Shown: in pieces, positions 47,400 to 56,091 of the stretch
Layout of the letters: the number at the start of each line of letters is the position of its first letter
Numbering within the stretch: position 1 is the first letter of the stretch
Origin: Kamptonema formosum PCC 10802
GTDB taxonomy: Bacteria > Cyanobacteriota > Cyanobacteriia > Cyanobacteriales > Oscillatoriaceae
Reading direction: 5' to 3'
DNA length: 64,000 bases
NCBI RefSeq assembly: GCF_000332335.1
Contig: NZ_KB235950.1
Location: forward strand, 159,399-223,398
The notes under the pieces: generated by a model
Seen by the model: the letters and a program-made list of their open reading frames with translations, nothing else
The model's database searches: none
What the model was told of the DNA's origin: nothing
Made by a program: the position numbers and the translations under genes

Positions 47400-47653
47400 T
47401 ACAAATTTTGGATTTTGGATTTTGGATTTTGGATTTTTCTCCCGGACCTCAAACAAAAGTAGGGGCGTTACGCGCCAGTGTAACGCCCCTAAATATCCTG
47501 CTCACTCAAGTAAGATGCTCTCCGAAAAGCCTCACTTCAAGAAAAGAGAGGAGGCAGAGCCTCACCTGAAGCGTTCCCAGGCTGGAGCCTGGGAACGAGA
47601 AAAATCCAAAATCCAAAATAGGGATATAACACCTAACACCTAACACCTCATTT
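47400..47653. repeat. Intergenic dispersed repeats upstream of the metacaspase
   Basis: TTTTGGATTTTGGATTTTGG (about 47405-47435), a GGGGCGTTACGCGCCAGTGT / AACGCCCCT element (about 47462-47490), GCGTTCCCAGGCTGGAGCCT / GGGAACGAG (about 47571-47599) and AATCCAAAATCCAAAAT (about 47604-47620). The gene start has no evident Shine-Dalgarno site. Confidence 0.6.
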
Positions 47654-49843
47654 ATGAAGCGCCGTCAGTTTTTGCAATTCACCGGCTCCGCTATAGCCAC
47701 TTTGGGGTTGAGCCAGCTGGACATTCAGCAGCAGGGCAACCGCGTCGGGAAGGTGCTAGCTCAAAACACCCCGCGCAAACTCGCCTTGCTGGTCGGAATT
47801 AATGACTATCCCAGCACTGCCGGCTTTTCCAAATTGCAGGGGTGCGTGACGGATGTGAATTTGCAGCGAAAGCTGCTGATTTACCGCTTTGGTTTCAATC
47901 CCAAAGATATCCTCACCCTCACTGACGCAGAAGCCACCCGCACCGGCATCCTGCAAGCGTTTGAGGAACACTTGATAAAGCAAGCCAAACCCGGAGATGT
48001 GGCCGTGTTTCACTACTCCGGACACGGCTCCCAAGTGATTGACCCCGATAGAGACAGTCCGGACGGTCTAAACAGCACTTTTGTGCCGGTGGATAGCAAA
48101 CTTCCCTCCGGTTTCCCCTCCCAAGGAGGCGCAGTGCAAGACATCACCGGGCACACGCTATTTTTGCTAATGGCGGCTTTGCCAACAGAAAATGTTACCG
48201 CTGTTTTGGATAGCTGTCACTCCGGAGGCGGAACGCGGGGAAATATGACGGTGAGATCGCGAGCCGGCGGCAAAAAACTGCAAGCCAGTCCGGCTGAATT
48301 TGACTACCAGCAGCAGTGGCTGAAGCGCCTGAATCTTTCTAACGAGGAGTTTATTCAGCAGCGCCGCGCCGGGGTGGCGAAAGGGGTAGCAATCGCCTCG
48401 ACAAAGCGCAACCAGCTAGCCGCTGACGCGCCGTTTAGCGACTTTTTTGCCGGCGCTTTCACTTACCTGATGACTCAGTACCTGTGGCAGCAAACCGGCA
48501 GCCCGCAATTTATCAGCGCTATCCCCAATATTGCTCGCAGTACGACGCGGCTTTCTTTCAGCCGGCAAGAGCCGGTATTTGAAGTTAAACCGGCAAGCAA
48601 TAATGACAGCCAGCCGCTCTATTTTATCAGCCGGCAAACCCCACCGGCGGAAGCAGTTATCACCGGCATCACCGGCGGGGTGGCGGAACTCTGGCTCGGG
48701 GGGCTTGACCCCCAAAGTCTGGCCGCCTTTGGCCCGGGTGCGCTGCTCAGCGTGGTGGACGCCGGCGGGCGGGAGCGCGGGATAGTGCGGCTGGAATCCC
48801 GCCAGGGACTGGTCGGGCGGGGTCAGGTGCTCCAAGCTGCGGAACTGGGGGCGCTGCTGCAAGAGCGAGTGCGCGGGGTTCCCAGCGATTTGACGCTGCG
48901 CCTCGGGCTTGACTCTTCTCTAGGCAAGGATGCAGGTGCTGCCAAACAAGCCCTGGAAGCGATCGCTCGCATGGAAGCTCTCCCCCTCCAGCAGGGGGAG
49001 GTGCAGTATATCTTAGGGCGGATGACCGGCACCTACTTCCAAGAATTACAATCGCGGCGGGTTCCGGACCTCCCCGCCCTGAACAGCACCGGCTTGTTCT
49101 CGCCCAGTCTGGAAGTGATTCCCGGATCTTTTGGGCCGGCGGGCGAGCCGGTGAGCGCTGCAGTGAGCCGCTTGCAGCCGAAACTCAAGTCCCTGCTCGC
49201 CGCCCGGACGGTTAAGCTGGCCCTCAATACCAATTCCTCGCGGCTCAATCTGGCGGTTTCGATGATTCCGGAGGGGGAAGCCGGCAGGATTTTGGCCCAG
49301 TCGTTCCCCGTGCGGGGCGTCGGGCGCAACAGCCCCGAGCCACAAGTCGCGCCCGGGGCCAACCGGCTGCCGGTGGGGACGCCGATTCAATTCCTGATTG
49401 CCAACAGTGAGGGGCGCGATCTCTATTTGAGCGTGCTGGCCATCGATCCGGCAGGGGAAATTTCGGTGATTTTTCCCAATCAGTGGACGGCTTCGGATGA
49501 CGTCACCCGCTTGGGTGCCGGTCAGACCCTCCAGATTCCAGACCCCAGCAAGGACGGCTTCCAGCTGGTCACCCAGCAGCCCAAAGGCGTCAGCGAGGTG
49601 CTGGCGATCGCCAGCAGCGCCCCCCTGCGCAAAGCCCTGCAAGCGCTGCGCAACTTGTCCTCCCACGCGGGACAGCAGCGCGGACCCGTGACCCTGGCCG
49701 AGCCAGCGCAGGTGGTGGGCGATTTGCTCGATGATTTGGGGGAAACCACTCGCGGCGGCGGGGCAACTGCCGGCAATCGAGCCGTTCGCGGCGTCGATAC
49801 GGCCCAGATGGCGGCGCTGTCGGTGACTTTTGAGGTGATTTAA
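47654..49843 (+). CDS. Metacaspase/orthocaspase with C-terminal DUF4384-like domain
   Basis: A 729-aa protein. It has a twin-arginine-like signal (KRRQFLQFTGSAIATLGLSQ, residues 2-21). The p20 caspase domain (about 40-300) starts KLALLVGINDYPSTAGF and has catalytic His124 (FHYSGHGSQV) and Cys188 (LDSCHSGGGTRG). The middle and C-terminal regions are non-peptidase; about residues 570-680 resemble DUF4384 (IQFLIANSEGRDLYLSVLAI, VIFPNQWTASDDVT). Cyanobacterial metacaspases cleave after Arg/Lys and are linked to stress or cell death; export is inferred from the signal. A small membrane-protein gene follows 157 bp later, and a decayed copy of both genes lies at 50646-51750. Confidence 0.94.
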   Translation: MKRRQFLQFTGSAIATLGLSQLDIQQQGNRVGKVLAQNTPRKLALLVGINDYPSTAGFSKLQGCVTDVNLQRKLLIYRFGFNPKDILTLTDAEATRTGILQAFEEHLIKQAKPGDVAVFHYSGHGSQVIDPDRDSPDGLNSTFVPVDSKLPSGFPSQGGAVQDITGHTLFLLMAALPTENVTAVLDSCHSGGGTRGNMTVRSRAGGKKLQASPAEFDYQQQWLKRLNLSNEEFIQQRRAGVAKGVAIASTKRNQLAADAPFSDFFAGAFTYLMTQYLWQQTGSPQFISAIPNIARSTTRLSFSRQEPVFEVKPASNNDSQPLYFISRQTPPAEAVITGITGGVAELWLGGLDPQSLAAFGPGALLSVVDAGGRERGIVRLESRQGLVGRGQVLQAAELGALLQERVRGVPSDLTLRLGLDSSLGKDAGAAKQALEAIARMEALPLQQGEVQYILGRMTGTYFQELQSRRVPDLPALNSTGLFSPSLEVIPGSFGPAGEPVSAAVSRLQPKLKSLLAARTVKLALNTNSSRLNLAVSMIPEGEAGRILAQSFPVRGVGRNSPEPQVAPGANRLPVGTPIQFLIANSEGRDLYLSVLAIDPAGEISVIFPNQWTASDDVTRLGAGQTLQIPDPSKDGFQLVTQQPKGVSEVLAIASSAPLRKALQALRNLSSHAGQQRGPVTLAEPAQVVGDLLDDLGETTRGGGATAGNRAVRGVDTAQMAALSVTFEVI

Positions 49844-50000
49844 TGCCCCTGCAGGGTGCCGCACTCAGGGCGCACCCCGCTCTAACTCTTTCCACCCATT
49901 GACATTATCCTATCCTAACTATTGCCATTTTTTATCGTAAAGTTGGGGAAATTGTCTGTTAAGTTGTTTAAACTATGTACTTAAGCGGGTACAGAACAGC

Positions 50001-50246
50001 TTGGCAAGACCCCGGCTCAGTTACCCCCAGCGCAAGAGTAGGAAGAGATTCAGCAAAGCTATGCAGGAACTGATTGGCCTTATCATTTTAATCATCGCAA
50101 CCTTTGCCTTTACTTACATGGCGGGAATCCTGGGTCTTGTGTTCAGTGGGCTGTTTGCGGTCCTCGGCGGAATCCCAGAGTGGATTTGGACAGCTGCCCT
50201 ACTGTCGCTGACCATTTCTGTTTCTCGATTTGACAGTTCTTTGTGA
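50001..50246 (+). CDS. Small membrane protein downstream of the metacaspase
   Basis: 81 aa from TTG 50001, or 61 aa from ATG 50061 (QELIGLIILIIATFAFTYMA). The shorter form is nearly all membrane: a first helix (IGLIILIIATFAFTYMAGIL), a second (LVFSGLFAVLGGIPEWIW) and possibly a third (TAALLSLTISVSRF). The longer form adds a Lys/Arg-rich N-terminus (RPRLSYPQRKSRKRFSKAM), which would face the cytoplasm. I do not recognise the family. A decayed copy sits in the same relative place after the metacaspase pseudogene, so the two genes were duplicated as a unit and may work together. Confidence 0.6.
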   Translation: MARPRLSYPQRKSRKRFSKAMQELIGLIILIIATFAFTYMAGILGLVFSGLFAVLGGIPEWIWTAALLSLTISVSRFDSSL

Positions 50247-50249
50247 CGC

Positions 50250-50296
50250 CTTGCGGGCATCATCGCATCATCGCATCATCGCATCATCGCATCGGG
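50250..50296. repeat. GCATCATC microsatellite
   Basis: The octamer GCATCATC recurs about four or five times in tandem directly after the small membrane-protein gene. CCCCTAACCCCTAGCCCCTA repeats follow at about 50330-50360. Confidence 0.75.
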
Positions 50297-50645
50297 CATT
50301 GAGTTAATTATCAACTTTTCGTCCAACCCCTAACCCCTAGCCCCTAACCCCTAATCCCTAACATGGGCATGGGGGATTGGGCAGGAGTAGTGCCATCTTT
50401 CGCCGCGTCACAAATCTTTCAGGGCAGCTCTGCCCTAAAAGCCTTCCTGTTAGAACAGAAGGATTGTAAAAACAATTTTAATTTCTGACATCAGTCAACC
50501 TGAAATGATATAATTACCACATGCTATCAGGGAATCATCTCAAATTTCCTCAGACGTTTTCTTGTGGGGACAAGATTTATCGCGTCCCCACAACACAAAA
50601 CGGATTGCCGCCCTCTCCTCAGCGGCATCTCGGAGATGCAGATTT

Positions 50646-51228
50646 ATGCCCCCTCAAAAGTCCCGCCAGTTCTTGTAATTCACCGGCTCTTTTCTAAGAA
50701 CCTCGGACTTAGCCCCCTCGCTATCACACGCCTAGCTCGCAGATATGGGAGGGAGCCGGCGCTCAAGTATGGCTAGCCAATAGGCGTTGCCGGTGGGCAT
50801 TAATAACTATTCATCTAGCAGTCTCTTCGATTCTTTAAGCGTGAATTTATAGCGTAATTGTTAAGAAAGTTAAAGTTACTTGGGGCTGGATGTGGCGATT
50901 TATATGATTCCGGAGGGGAAAGCCGGCAAAATTGTGGCCCAGTTGTTTCCTGTGCGGGATAGCACAGAATGGCGTGACGCGCTAGGGGTTAGCTGAAATG
51001 CTGCGGCACCGGCACTCGGACAAAAATACAGCAGTAGTCATATTGGTTAAGACATCAATGGCGCAGGGACAAAAGGATTAGGAAAGGCGTCTCGCCGGTC
51101 TTACTGTCTTAACCTAACTGCATGCTGCTATAGCGTCCCAAGAGTCCCCCAGCAACCCAATCCCCCTGTTCGGGTCCTCAAGACTGCCGAAATCGCGGCG
51201 CTGCCGATTGTTTGTCTGGTGATTTAAG
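50646..51228 (+). pseudogene. Decayed copy of the metacaspase gene
   Basis: Three blocks match the intact gene at 47654 in order. 50654-50690 (CGCCAGTTCTTGTAATTCAC, then CGGCTC) matches its signal-peptide region, with TAA replacing CAA. About 50782-50815 (TTGCCGGTGGGCATTAATAA) matches the VGINDY region. 50905-50958 (TGATTCCGGAGGGGAAAGCC, then GGCA) matches SMIPEGEAGRILAQSFPVRG, and 51195-51228 (GCGGCGCTGCCGATTGTTTG, then TCTGGTGATTTAA) matches the C-terminal end. Most of the gene is deleted, including both catalytic residues. Confidence 0.82.
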
Positions 51229-51569
51229 GCCAATCGGGAGAGCCGGTGCGCCACCCTTACATAATTTCCGATTAATTAGTATAAATTCGCTTTGAGAGCG
51301 GGTCCGGTCGCACGGATTGCGTTTTTCCTGCTGGGCAGAGAATCTGCTCTCTCTCTGCCCCCCGGATCCCGAAAGCTGCCCTTTATTATGGAAAAACTAA
51401 ACAATCGGAAATGAGAGCGGGGATTGTTGCGGATTGTGCGAACGCCCCGGCGGAACGCACGTTGATTTCGGGCCGAGTGAAGGTCGCCCTTCTCTGGAGC
51501 TTTACATTTACTTATTATACAGTTACATTTAGTTGCATTTATTTACATCAAACTTTGATCTATTGCTTG
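51229..51569. other. Intergenic spacer between the two pseudogenes
   Basis: Apart from a weak 80-codon frame (51411-51653) that overlaps the second relic, I see nothing. It corresponds to the spacer between the intact genes, enlarged. Confidence 0.4.
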
Positions 51570-51755
51570 CTAAATCCTTTAAACTTTGAGTTTGTGCGGG
51601 TAAAGTACAGTACGGCCAGACGCCGGCTGAATGGCCCGCGCATGCAAAAGTAGGAGGAATGCTGCTTGAGATTTCTGGCGAAATCCCAGAGAGGATTTGG
51701 ACAGCTGCTTAGCCAGTGGCTGACAGTCTATTTCGGGAATTTCCCAAGCCGTCTG
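51570..51755 (+). pseudogene. Decayed copy of the small membrane-protein gene
   Basis: TTTAAACTTTGAGTTTGTGC aligns with the leader of the intact gene (TTTAAACTATGTACTTAAGC). GCCAGACGCCGGCTGAATGG, then CAAAAGTAGGAGGAAT aligns with its basic N-terminus. GGCGAAATCCCAGAGAGGAT, then TTGGACAGCTGC aligns with GGIPEWIWTAA. The central membrane-coding part is deleted. It lies after the metacaspase relic, the same order as the intact pair. Confidence 0.8.
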
Positions 51756-51925
51756 GCGTTTGTTGAAGGTGCCAAAAAGCTTTCACACTTCTGCTAACAG
51801 AGTAGATGTGAGAGAAAGCACCGTAGCTTTTAGCTCGAACGCCGCCAGGTGGGCAAGATTTCACCGGCATCACATCCTCCCGCAAAGTTCAACACTTAAC
51901 CCCAATCAGGGAGCTAGAAACCACT

Positions 51926-52741
51926 ATGGTAACGACAGCCCAAACCATCCTCGATCAGTACGGTGCAGGTAAACGGGATTTTCTGTACCTTTACTTGCCC
52001 GACGTTGACCTGAGTAACTTTAAGAACCTCTCTGGTGCGAACTTCAGCTATTCCTACCTGCTGGGGGCGAAACTGTGGGGGTCCTTCCTGATACAATCCA
52101 GCCTGAACTATACCTTCTTGGGCTATGCCCAGCTACAGGGAGCCTCGCTCGTAAAGGCAGACCTAACTTATGCTTACTTGTGCAATGCGGATCTCAGCAA
52201 AGCAGATCTGACGGGTGCTAGCCTGCGCCATGCGGATTTGACGAATGCCAATCTCAGCGGGGCAAAACTCGGGGGGGCCGACTTAACCGGCGCTACCCTA
52301 AAGGGTGCTAATTTTAAGGGTGCGTCCTTCGAGGGTGGCACCCCGTATGTGCTGGCTTCAGGGAAATTTGAGGTGCAAGCGAATCAGCCTGGTGGAGTGA
52401 AGTTTACCAACCCCGTTGATGGTGACGTCAGCATAGTATGTACTCCATTAGGTAAATGGTCGGCGTACACAGCAACCAGTAATTTCGTATGCGACGCATC
52501 AGGGCTTGTCGGGCCCGATTACACAGTTTACCAAAAGAATTCTCCCTACCCACAGTACAACTTGGGGGCCTTGGTAGCGGCGAGCGCAGATCTTAGCGTG
52601 GCGACGCTGGTGAATACTGAAAAGCAAATTCCCATGAAACCGAATGAAACCCTTATCTTCATGATGAATGACGACAAGCGTTATTACGCGGATAACACAG
52701 GTTATCTCACTGTCAATTGGAAAGCTATACCCACGTGTTGA
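51926..52741 (+). CDS. Pentapeptide-repeat protein with C-terminal lectin-like domain
   Basis: A 271-aa protein. Residues about 25-140 are pentapeptide repeats (YLPDVDLSNFKNLSGANFSY; DLSKADLTGASLRHADLTNA). The C-terminal about 125 residues are a beta-rich domain (PDYTVYQKNSPYPQYNLGAL, KPNETLIFMMNDDKRYYADN, TGYLTVNWKAI). It recalls the PA-IL (LecA) galactose-binding fold, in which ND/DN-G pairs bind calcium and sugar. There is no signal peptide. GGGAG lies 12 bases before the ATG. The lectin comparison is by motif only. Confidence 0.75.
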   Translation: MVTTAQTILDQYGAGKRDFLYLYLPDVDLSNFKNLSGANFSYSYLLGAKLWGSFLIQSSLNYTFLGYAQLQGASLVKADLTYAYLCNADLSKADLTGASLRHADLTNANLSGAKLGGADLTGATLKGANFKGASFEGGTPYVLASGKFEVQANQPGGVKFTNPVDGDVSIVCTPLGKWSAYTATSNFVCDASGLVGPDYTVYQKNSPYPQYNLGALVAASADLSVATLVNTEKQIPMKPNETLIFMMNDDKRYYADNTGYLTVNWKAIPTC

Positions 52742-53188
52742 GCCTGACAATCGCGAGCTAGCTGCTTCAGTCCAAGAGCGGCGAAATGTAACTTTTGTCG
52801 CTCTTGGGCTGACCGGCTTTCCCCTGACGCGCCGGCTCTGGCCAAACTCGGACATGCCTTGATGTCTATTTGAACCGCAGAAATACAGATATCTCCGCTA
52901 TCATCTGCGCCCATCTACTTCTACTTCTGCGTCTATCTGCGGTTCAAATAAAAATCTGGTATTGGACAAGCCGGTTGCGGGGACGGGAATAAGTTTGCAC
53001 GGATAGCGTCTGTCATCTAACTGAGGTACTGAGAAACCCGGTTTCTTAAAGAAACCGGGTTTCTTGTGCTTGCCCACCGGCTTCTCCCCCCTGTTAAATT
53101 TTGTTAAAATTTTGTTAATTAATCTCCCACCGGCAATCCAGCTGTGTTAAGGTGAATTTTCAATCCCCACCGGCAAGGGCATTGACCG
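52742..53188. other. Intergenic region before the second TPR-CHAT gene
   Basis: It contains a hairpin (53033-53063) and AACCGCAGAAATACAGATAT / ATCTGCGGTT relatives (about 52873-52950). AATTTTGTTAAAATTTTGTT (about 53096-53115) is AT-rich and promoter-like without a clear -10. No gene seen. Confidence 0.5.
53033..53063. terminator. 15-bp palindromic hairpin
   Basis: GAAACCCGGTTTCTT (53033-53047) and AAGAAACCGGGTTTC (53049-53063) are perfectly complementary with one base between. It is part of the dispersed AGGTACTGAGAAACCCGGTT element also found at 8005 and 26940, and could terminate transcripts entering from 51926. Confidence 0.5.
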
Positions 53189-55327
53189 ATGACAAAAATG
53201 GGATACTCCCTTGGGGCAGAGCTCAACTATCTTGGGTCAATTTACCGCAATCTCGGTCAGTATGCCAGAGCTTTGGAATTCTACCAGCAAAGCTTAACTG
53301 TTGCCAGACTTGCCGGCGACCGTGCCGGTGTGGGGACAGCGCTCAGCAATATTGGCACAGTTTACCACAATCTCGGGCAGCACCCCAGAGCTCTGGAATT
53401 CTTCCAGCAAGGCTTAACTATTGCCCGATTTGTCGGCGACAGAGTGGGGGAGGGGAGAGCGCTCAACAATATTGGCTTAGTTTACGGCAGCCAGAGCCAG
53501 CACGCCACAGCTTTGCCATTTTACCAGCAAGCCAATGCCATTGCAAGAGCTGCCGGCAACAGAGCCGAGGAAGGGAGAACCCTCAACAATATTGGCTTAG
53601 TTTACGGCAGTTTAGGCCAGCACGCCACAGCCTTGCAATACTACCAGCAAGCCAGTGCGATTGCAACAGCGGTTGGCGACAGAGCCGGTGTCGGGACAGC
53701 CCTCAACAATATTGGGTTAGTTTACGGCAGTCTGGGTGAGTGTGCCACAGCTTTGCAATTTTACCGGCAAGCCTTAGCCATAACCAGAGAAGCCGGCAAC
53801 AGGGCGGGGGAGGGGACAATGCTCAGCAATATTGGCCTGACTTACCTGCTCACCGGCAACTTCCCCGAAGCAGAAACCGCCCTCCTCGCCGCCGTTGAGG
53901 TCAAAGAATCCCTGCGCCCAGGACTGACTGATGCCGATAAAGTCTCCATTTTCGACACCCACGCTAACGATTACCTAGCGCTGCAAAAAGCCCTGATCGC
54001 CCAAAATAAGACTTTGGCGGCGTTAGAAATTTCCGAACGCGGTAGGGCGCGGGCGTTTGTCGAATTATTAGCCAAACGCTTTTCCTGTGTTCCTGCAGAG
54101 CGCGGAGTCGCGCCCCCAGATGCCGACTCTTGCCAGCCGGCAGTCAAGCCCCCAACCCTGTGGCAAATTCAACAAATCGCCAAACAGCAAAACGCGGCAC
54201 TCGTTGAATATTCAATTTTCAATCCATTGAACCCAACCGGCCAGCCTATCCTGTCACCGGCACTCTACATTTGGGTCATCAAACCCACCGGCGAAATCGC
54301 CTTTCGCTCTGTTGACCTGACATCCCTCAATACCATTCTAGCAAACCTAATTGCCAGCAGCCGCCAATCCATCGGAGTTTTTTCGCAGGTGCCGGGGGCT
54401 GGCACCGCTGCCAGACCGGGCTCTCAACAGAGACAGGCAGAAGCGAGCCAAACCGAAAAATTGCAGGTACTGCACAAACTTCTGATTGAACCGATTGCCG
54501 ACTTGCTGCCAGCTGACCCCAACGATAAAGTCATCTTTATCCCCCAAGACGATTTGTTCCTCATTCCCTTTCCTGCCCTGCAAGATAGGGCCGGCAGAGC
54601 CCTGATTGAAAAGCATACTATCCTCACCGCACCCGCCATTCAGGTCTTAGAATTAACCCGCCAGCATCTAGAGACGCGAGAGATATCCTCTCTGCGAAAC
54701 TTAGTGGTGGGAAATCCCACCATGCCCAGCGTGCCCCCGGCACCCGGAGAGCCGGCCCAACAGCTACCTCCCTTAGCCGGTGCGGAGCGAGAAGCATTTG
54801 CTATTGCCCCCCTGCTCAACACCAAACCGATCACCGGCAGTCAAGCCACCAAATCCGCTATTTTGCAACTGCTGCCCAAAGCGCGTATAATTCACCTAGC
54901 CACCCACGGATTGCTCGACGATATCCGGGGATTGGACAGCGCCATTGCCCTCGCCCCTTCTGGCGATGATAATGGCTTGCTCACCGCTGACGAAATCCTC
55001 AATTTGAAATTAAATGCCGAATTAGTTGTGCTGAGCGCCTGCAACACCGGCAGGGGAAAAATCACCGGCGACGGCGTGGTTGGGCTGTCGAGATCCTTAA
55101 TCAGTGCCGGCACACCCAGCGTCATTGTTTCCCTGTGGGCGGTACAGGACGCCCCCACCGCCGCCTTAATGGCTGAATTTTATCACAATCTGCAAAAAAA
55201 CCCCGACAAAGCCCGCGCCTTGCGCTCCGCAATGCTGGCCACAAAGCAACAGCACCCCAACCCCAGAGACTGGGCTGCTTTCACACTGATTGGGGAAGCA
55301 GAGTCAAGTTTTATTAAAATTATTTAA
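53189..55327 (+). CDS. Second TPR-CHAT protein, short N-terminus
   Basis: A 712-aa protein. It begins directly in TPR sequence (YSLGAELNYLGSIYRNLGQY) and has no signal peptide, unlike the CHAT gene at 40060; a stop lies two codons upstream of the ATG, so the 5' end may have been lost. Six TPRs occupy about residues 5-215, encoded by near-repeating 120-bp DNA. A linker with a Cys-rich stretch (KRFSCVPAERGVAPPDADSC) precedes the CHAT domain (about 430-710) with His573 (IIHLATHGLL) and Cys618 (VLSACNTGRGK). It is predicted to be a cytoplasmic caspase-fold peptidase or scaffold. Confidence 0.9.
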   Translation: MTKMGYSLGAELNYLGSIYRNLGQYARALEFYQQSLTVARLAGDRAGVGTALSNIGTVYHNLGQHPRALEFFQQGLTIARFVGDRVGEGRALNNIGLVYGSQSQHATALPFYQQANAIARAAGNRAEEGRTLNNIGLVYGSLGQHATALQYYQQASAIATAVGDRAGVGTALNNIGLVYGSLGECATALQFYRQALAITREAGNRAGEGTMLSNIGLTYLLTGNFPEAETALLAAVEVKESLRPGLTDADKVSIFDTHANDYLALQKALIAQNKTLAALEISERGRARAFVELLAKRFSCVPAERGVAPPDADSCQPAVKPPTLWQIQQIAKQQNAALVEYSIFNPLNPTGQPILSPALYIWVIKPTGEIAFRSVDLTSLNTILANLIASSRQSIGVFSQVPGAGTAARPGSQQRQAEASQTEKLQVLHKLLIEPIADLLPADPNDKVIFIPQDDLFLIPFPALQDRAGRALIEKHTILTAPAIQVLELTRQHLETREISSLRNLVVGNPTMPSVPPAPGEPAQQLPPLAGAEREAFAIAPLLNTKPITGSQATKSAILQLLPKARIIHLATHGLLDDIRGLDSAIALAPSGDDNGLLTADEILNLKLNAELVVLSACNTGRGKITGDGVVGLSRSLISAGTPSVIVSLWAVQDAPTAALMAEFYHNLQKNPDKARALRSAMLATKQQHPNPRDWAAFTLIGEAESSFIKII
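53230..53820 (+). repeat. 120-bp coding repeats in the second TPR-CHAT gene
   Basis: CTCAACAATATTGGCTTAGT and TTTACGGCAG recur at 120-bp spacing (about 53462, 53582 and 53702), with related CTCAGCAATATTGG copies at 53342 and 53822. Each encodes one 40-residue TPR. The nucleotide similarity is higher than folding requires, pointing to recent duplication or gene conversion. Confidence 0.8.
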
Positions 55328-55666
55328 TTGCTTTTTCTTAAGGGGTGTGCGGACAGCTGGCGAACCGGCAAATCTTAAGAGCGTGCTTGTAAAGGAATGA
55401 TTAAGGCTGAGATAAAGTTGAGATACATAGGATTTTCCCTCTGGCTGAAAAGGCTTTCCTCCCGTTTTTTTAATCCAAAACCCAAAATCCAAAATTCAAA
55501 ATAGGGATGAGTGGGGCCATAAATCGGTAATATTGCTGGTAGGGGTGGGGCTCACCGGAGATGTCTCAGGGTTTTCCCGGATGTTCTAAGGACGCCCCTA
55601 CATCCCGCTGACCCACCATTTGAAACCGGGTTTCTTTTGGCTTCACTTTTTATGTATAAATCAGCT
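55328..55666. other. Intergenic region with dispersed repeats
   Basis: It contains AATCCAAAACCCAAAATCCA (about 55470-55500) and AAACCGGGTTTCTTTTGGCT (about 55624). No gene seen. Confidence 0.5.
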
Positions 55667-55870
55667 CTAATCCACAACCCTGAGCAAGCCCCGGCGCAAG
55701 CCGTCGAACACGCGGTCGATATGCTCTTGTTCCTGGTTGCTCAGCGCATCCTTAGATAACAGAGTCTTCATAAAGAGCTGTTGGTCCCCGCGCGTAATCC
55801 GGTGAGTAGAAAAGATTCGCTCGACGACCTGCTCCAGTGTGGGTTTAGTTGGATGCCCTTGATATTGCAT
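55667..55870 (-). CDS. Conserved small cyanobacterial protein
   Basis: 67 aa: MQYQGHPTKPTLEQVVERIF, a helical middle (ITRGDQQLFMKTLLSKDALS) and IDRVFDGLRRGLLRVVD at the C-terminus. This pattern is, from memory, widespread in cyanobacteria as an uncharacterised small protein. It is all-helical, charged and cytoplasmic. The gene stands alone on the minus strand. Confidence 0.75.
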   Translation of the reverse strand: MQYQGHPTKPTLEQVVERIFSTHRITRGDQQLFMKTLLSKDALSNQEQEHIDRVFDGLRRGLLRVVD

Positions 55871-55944
55871 GGGACTCCCGGAATGCTACAGTTCTCCTTC
55901 AGTGGATTCATGAGGTGAAAATCCTATCCCTTTCAAAGGAGCGG

Positions 55945-56091
55945 ATGAGAGGTGATACCCCTGCTGACCCTTACATAGTGTACCCATTACCCTCCGAAAC
56001 TCTAAAACGACAGCTCAAGCTGTTTGACCTGTGGCGTCGGGGGAAAGTGCCAGCAATTCACTCCCGGGATCTCACACCCCAAAAGGGATAG
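55945..56091 (+). CDS. Doubtful 48-aa ORF
   Basis: MRGDTPADPYIVYPLPSETL, then KRQLKLFDLWRRGKVPAIHS. AAGGAG lies only 3 bases before the ATG, which is too close for a normal start. The composition looks protein-like, but I know no homologue. It may be a relic. Confidence 0.25.
   Translation: MRGDTPADPYIVYPLPSETLKRQLKLFDLWRRGKVPAIHSRDLTPQKG

Noticed and set aside
50646-51653. An intact gene in the gap after the small membrane protein
   Set aside because: The frames are short and the sequence aligns in blocks with the upstream metacaspase and small-protein genes, so it is pseudogene material.
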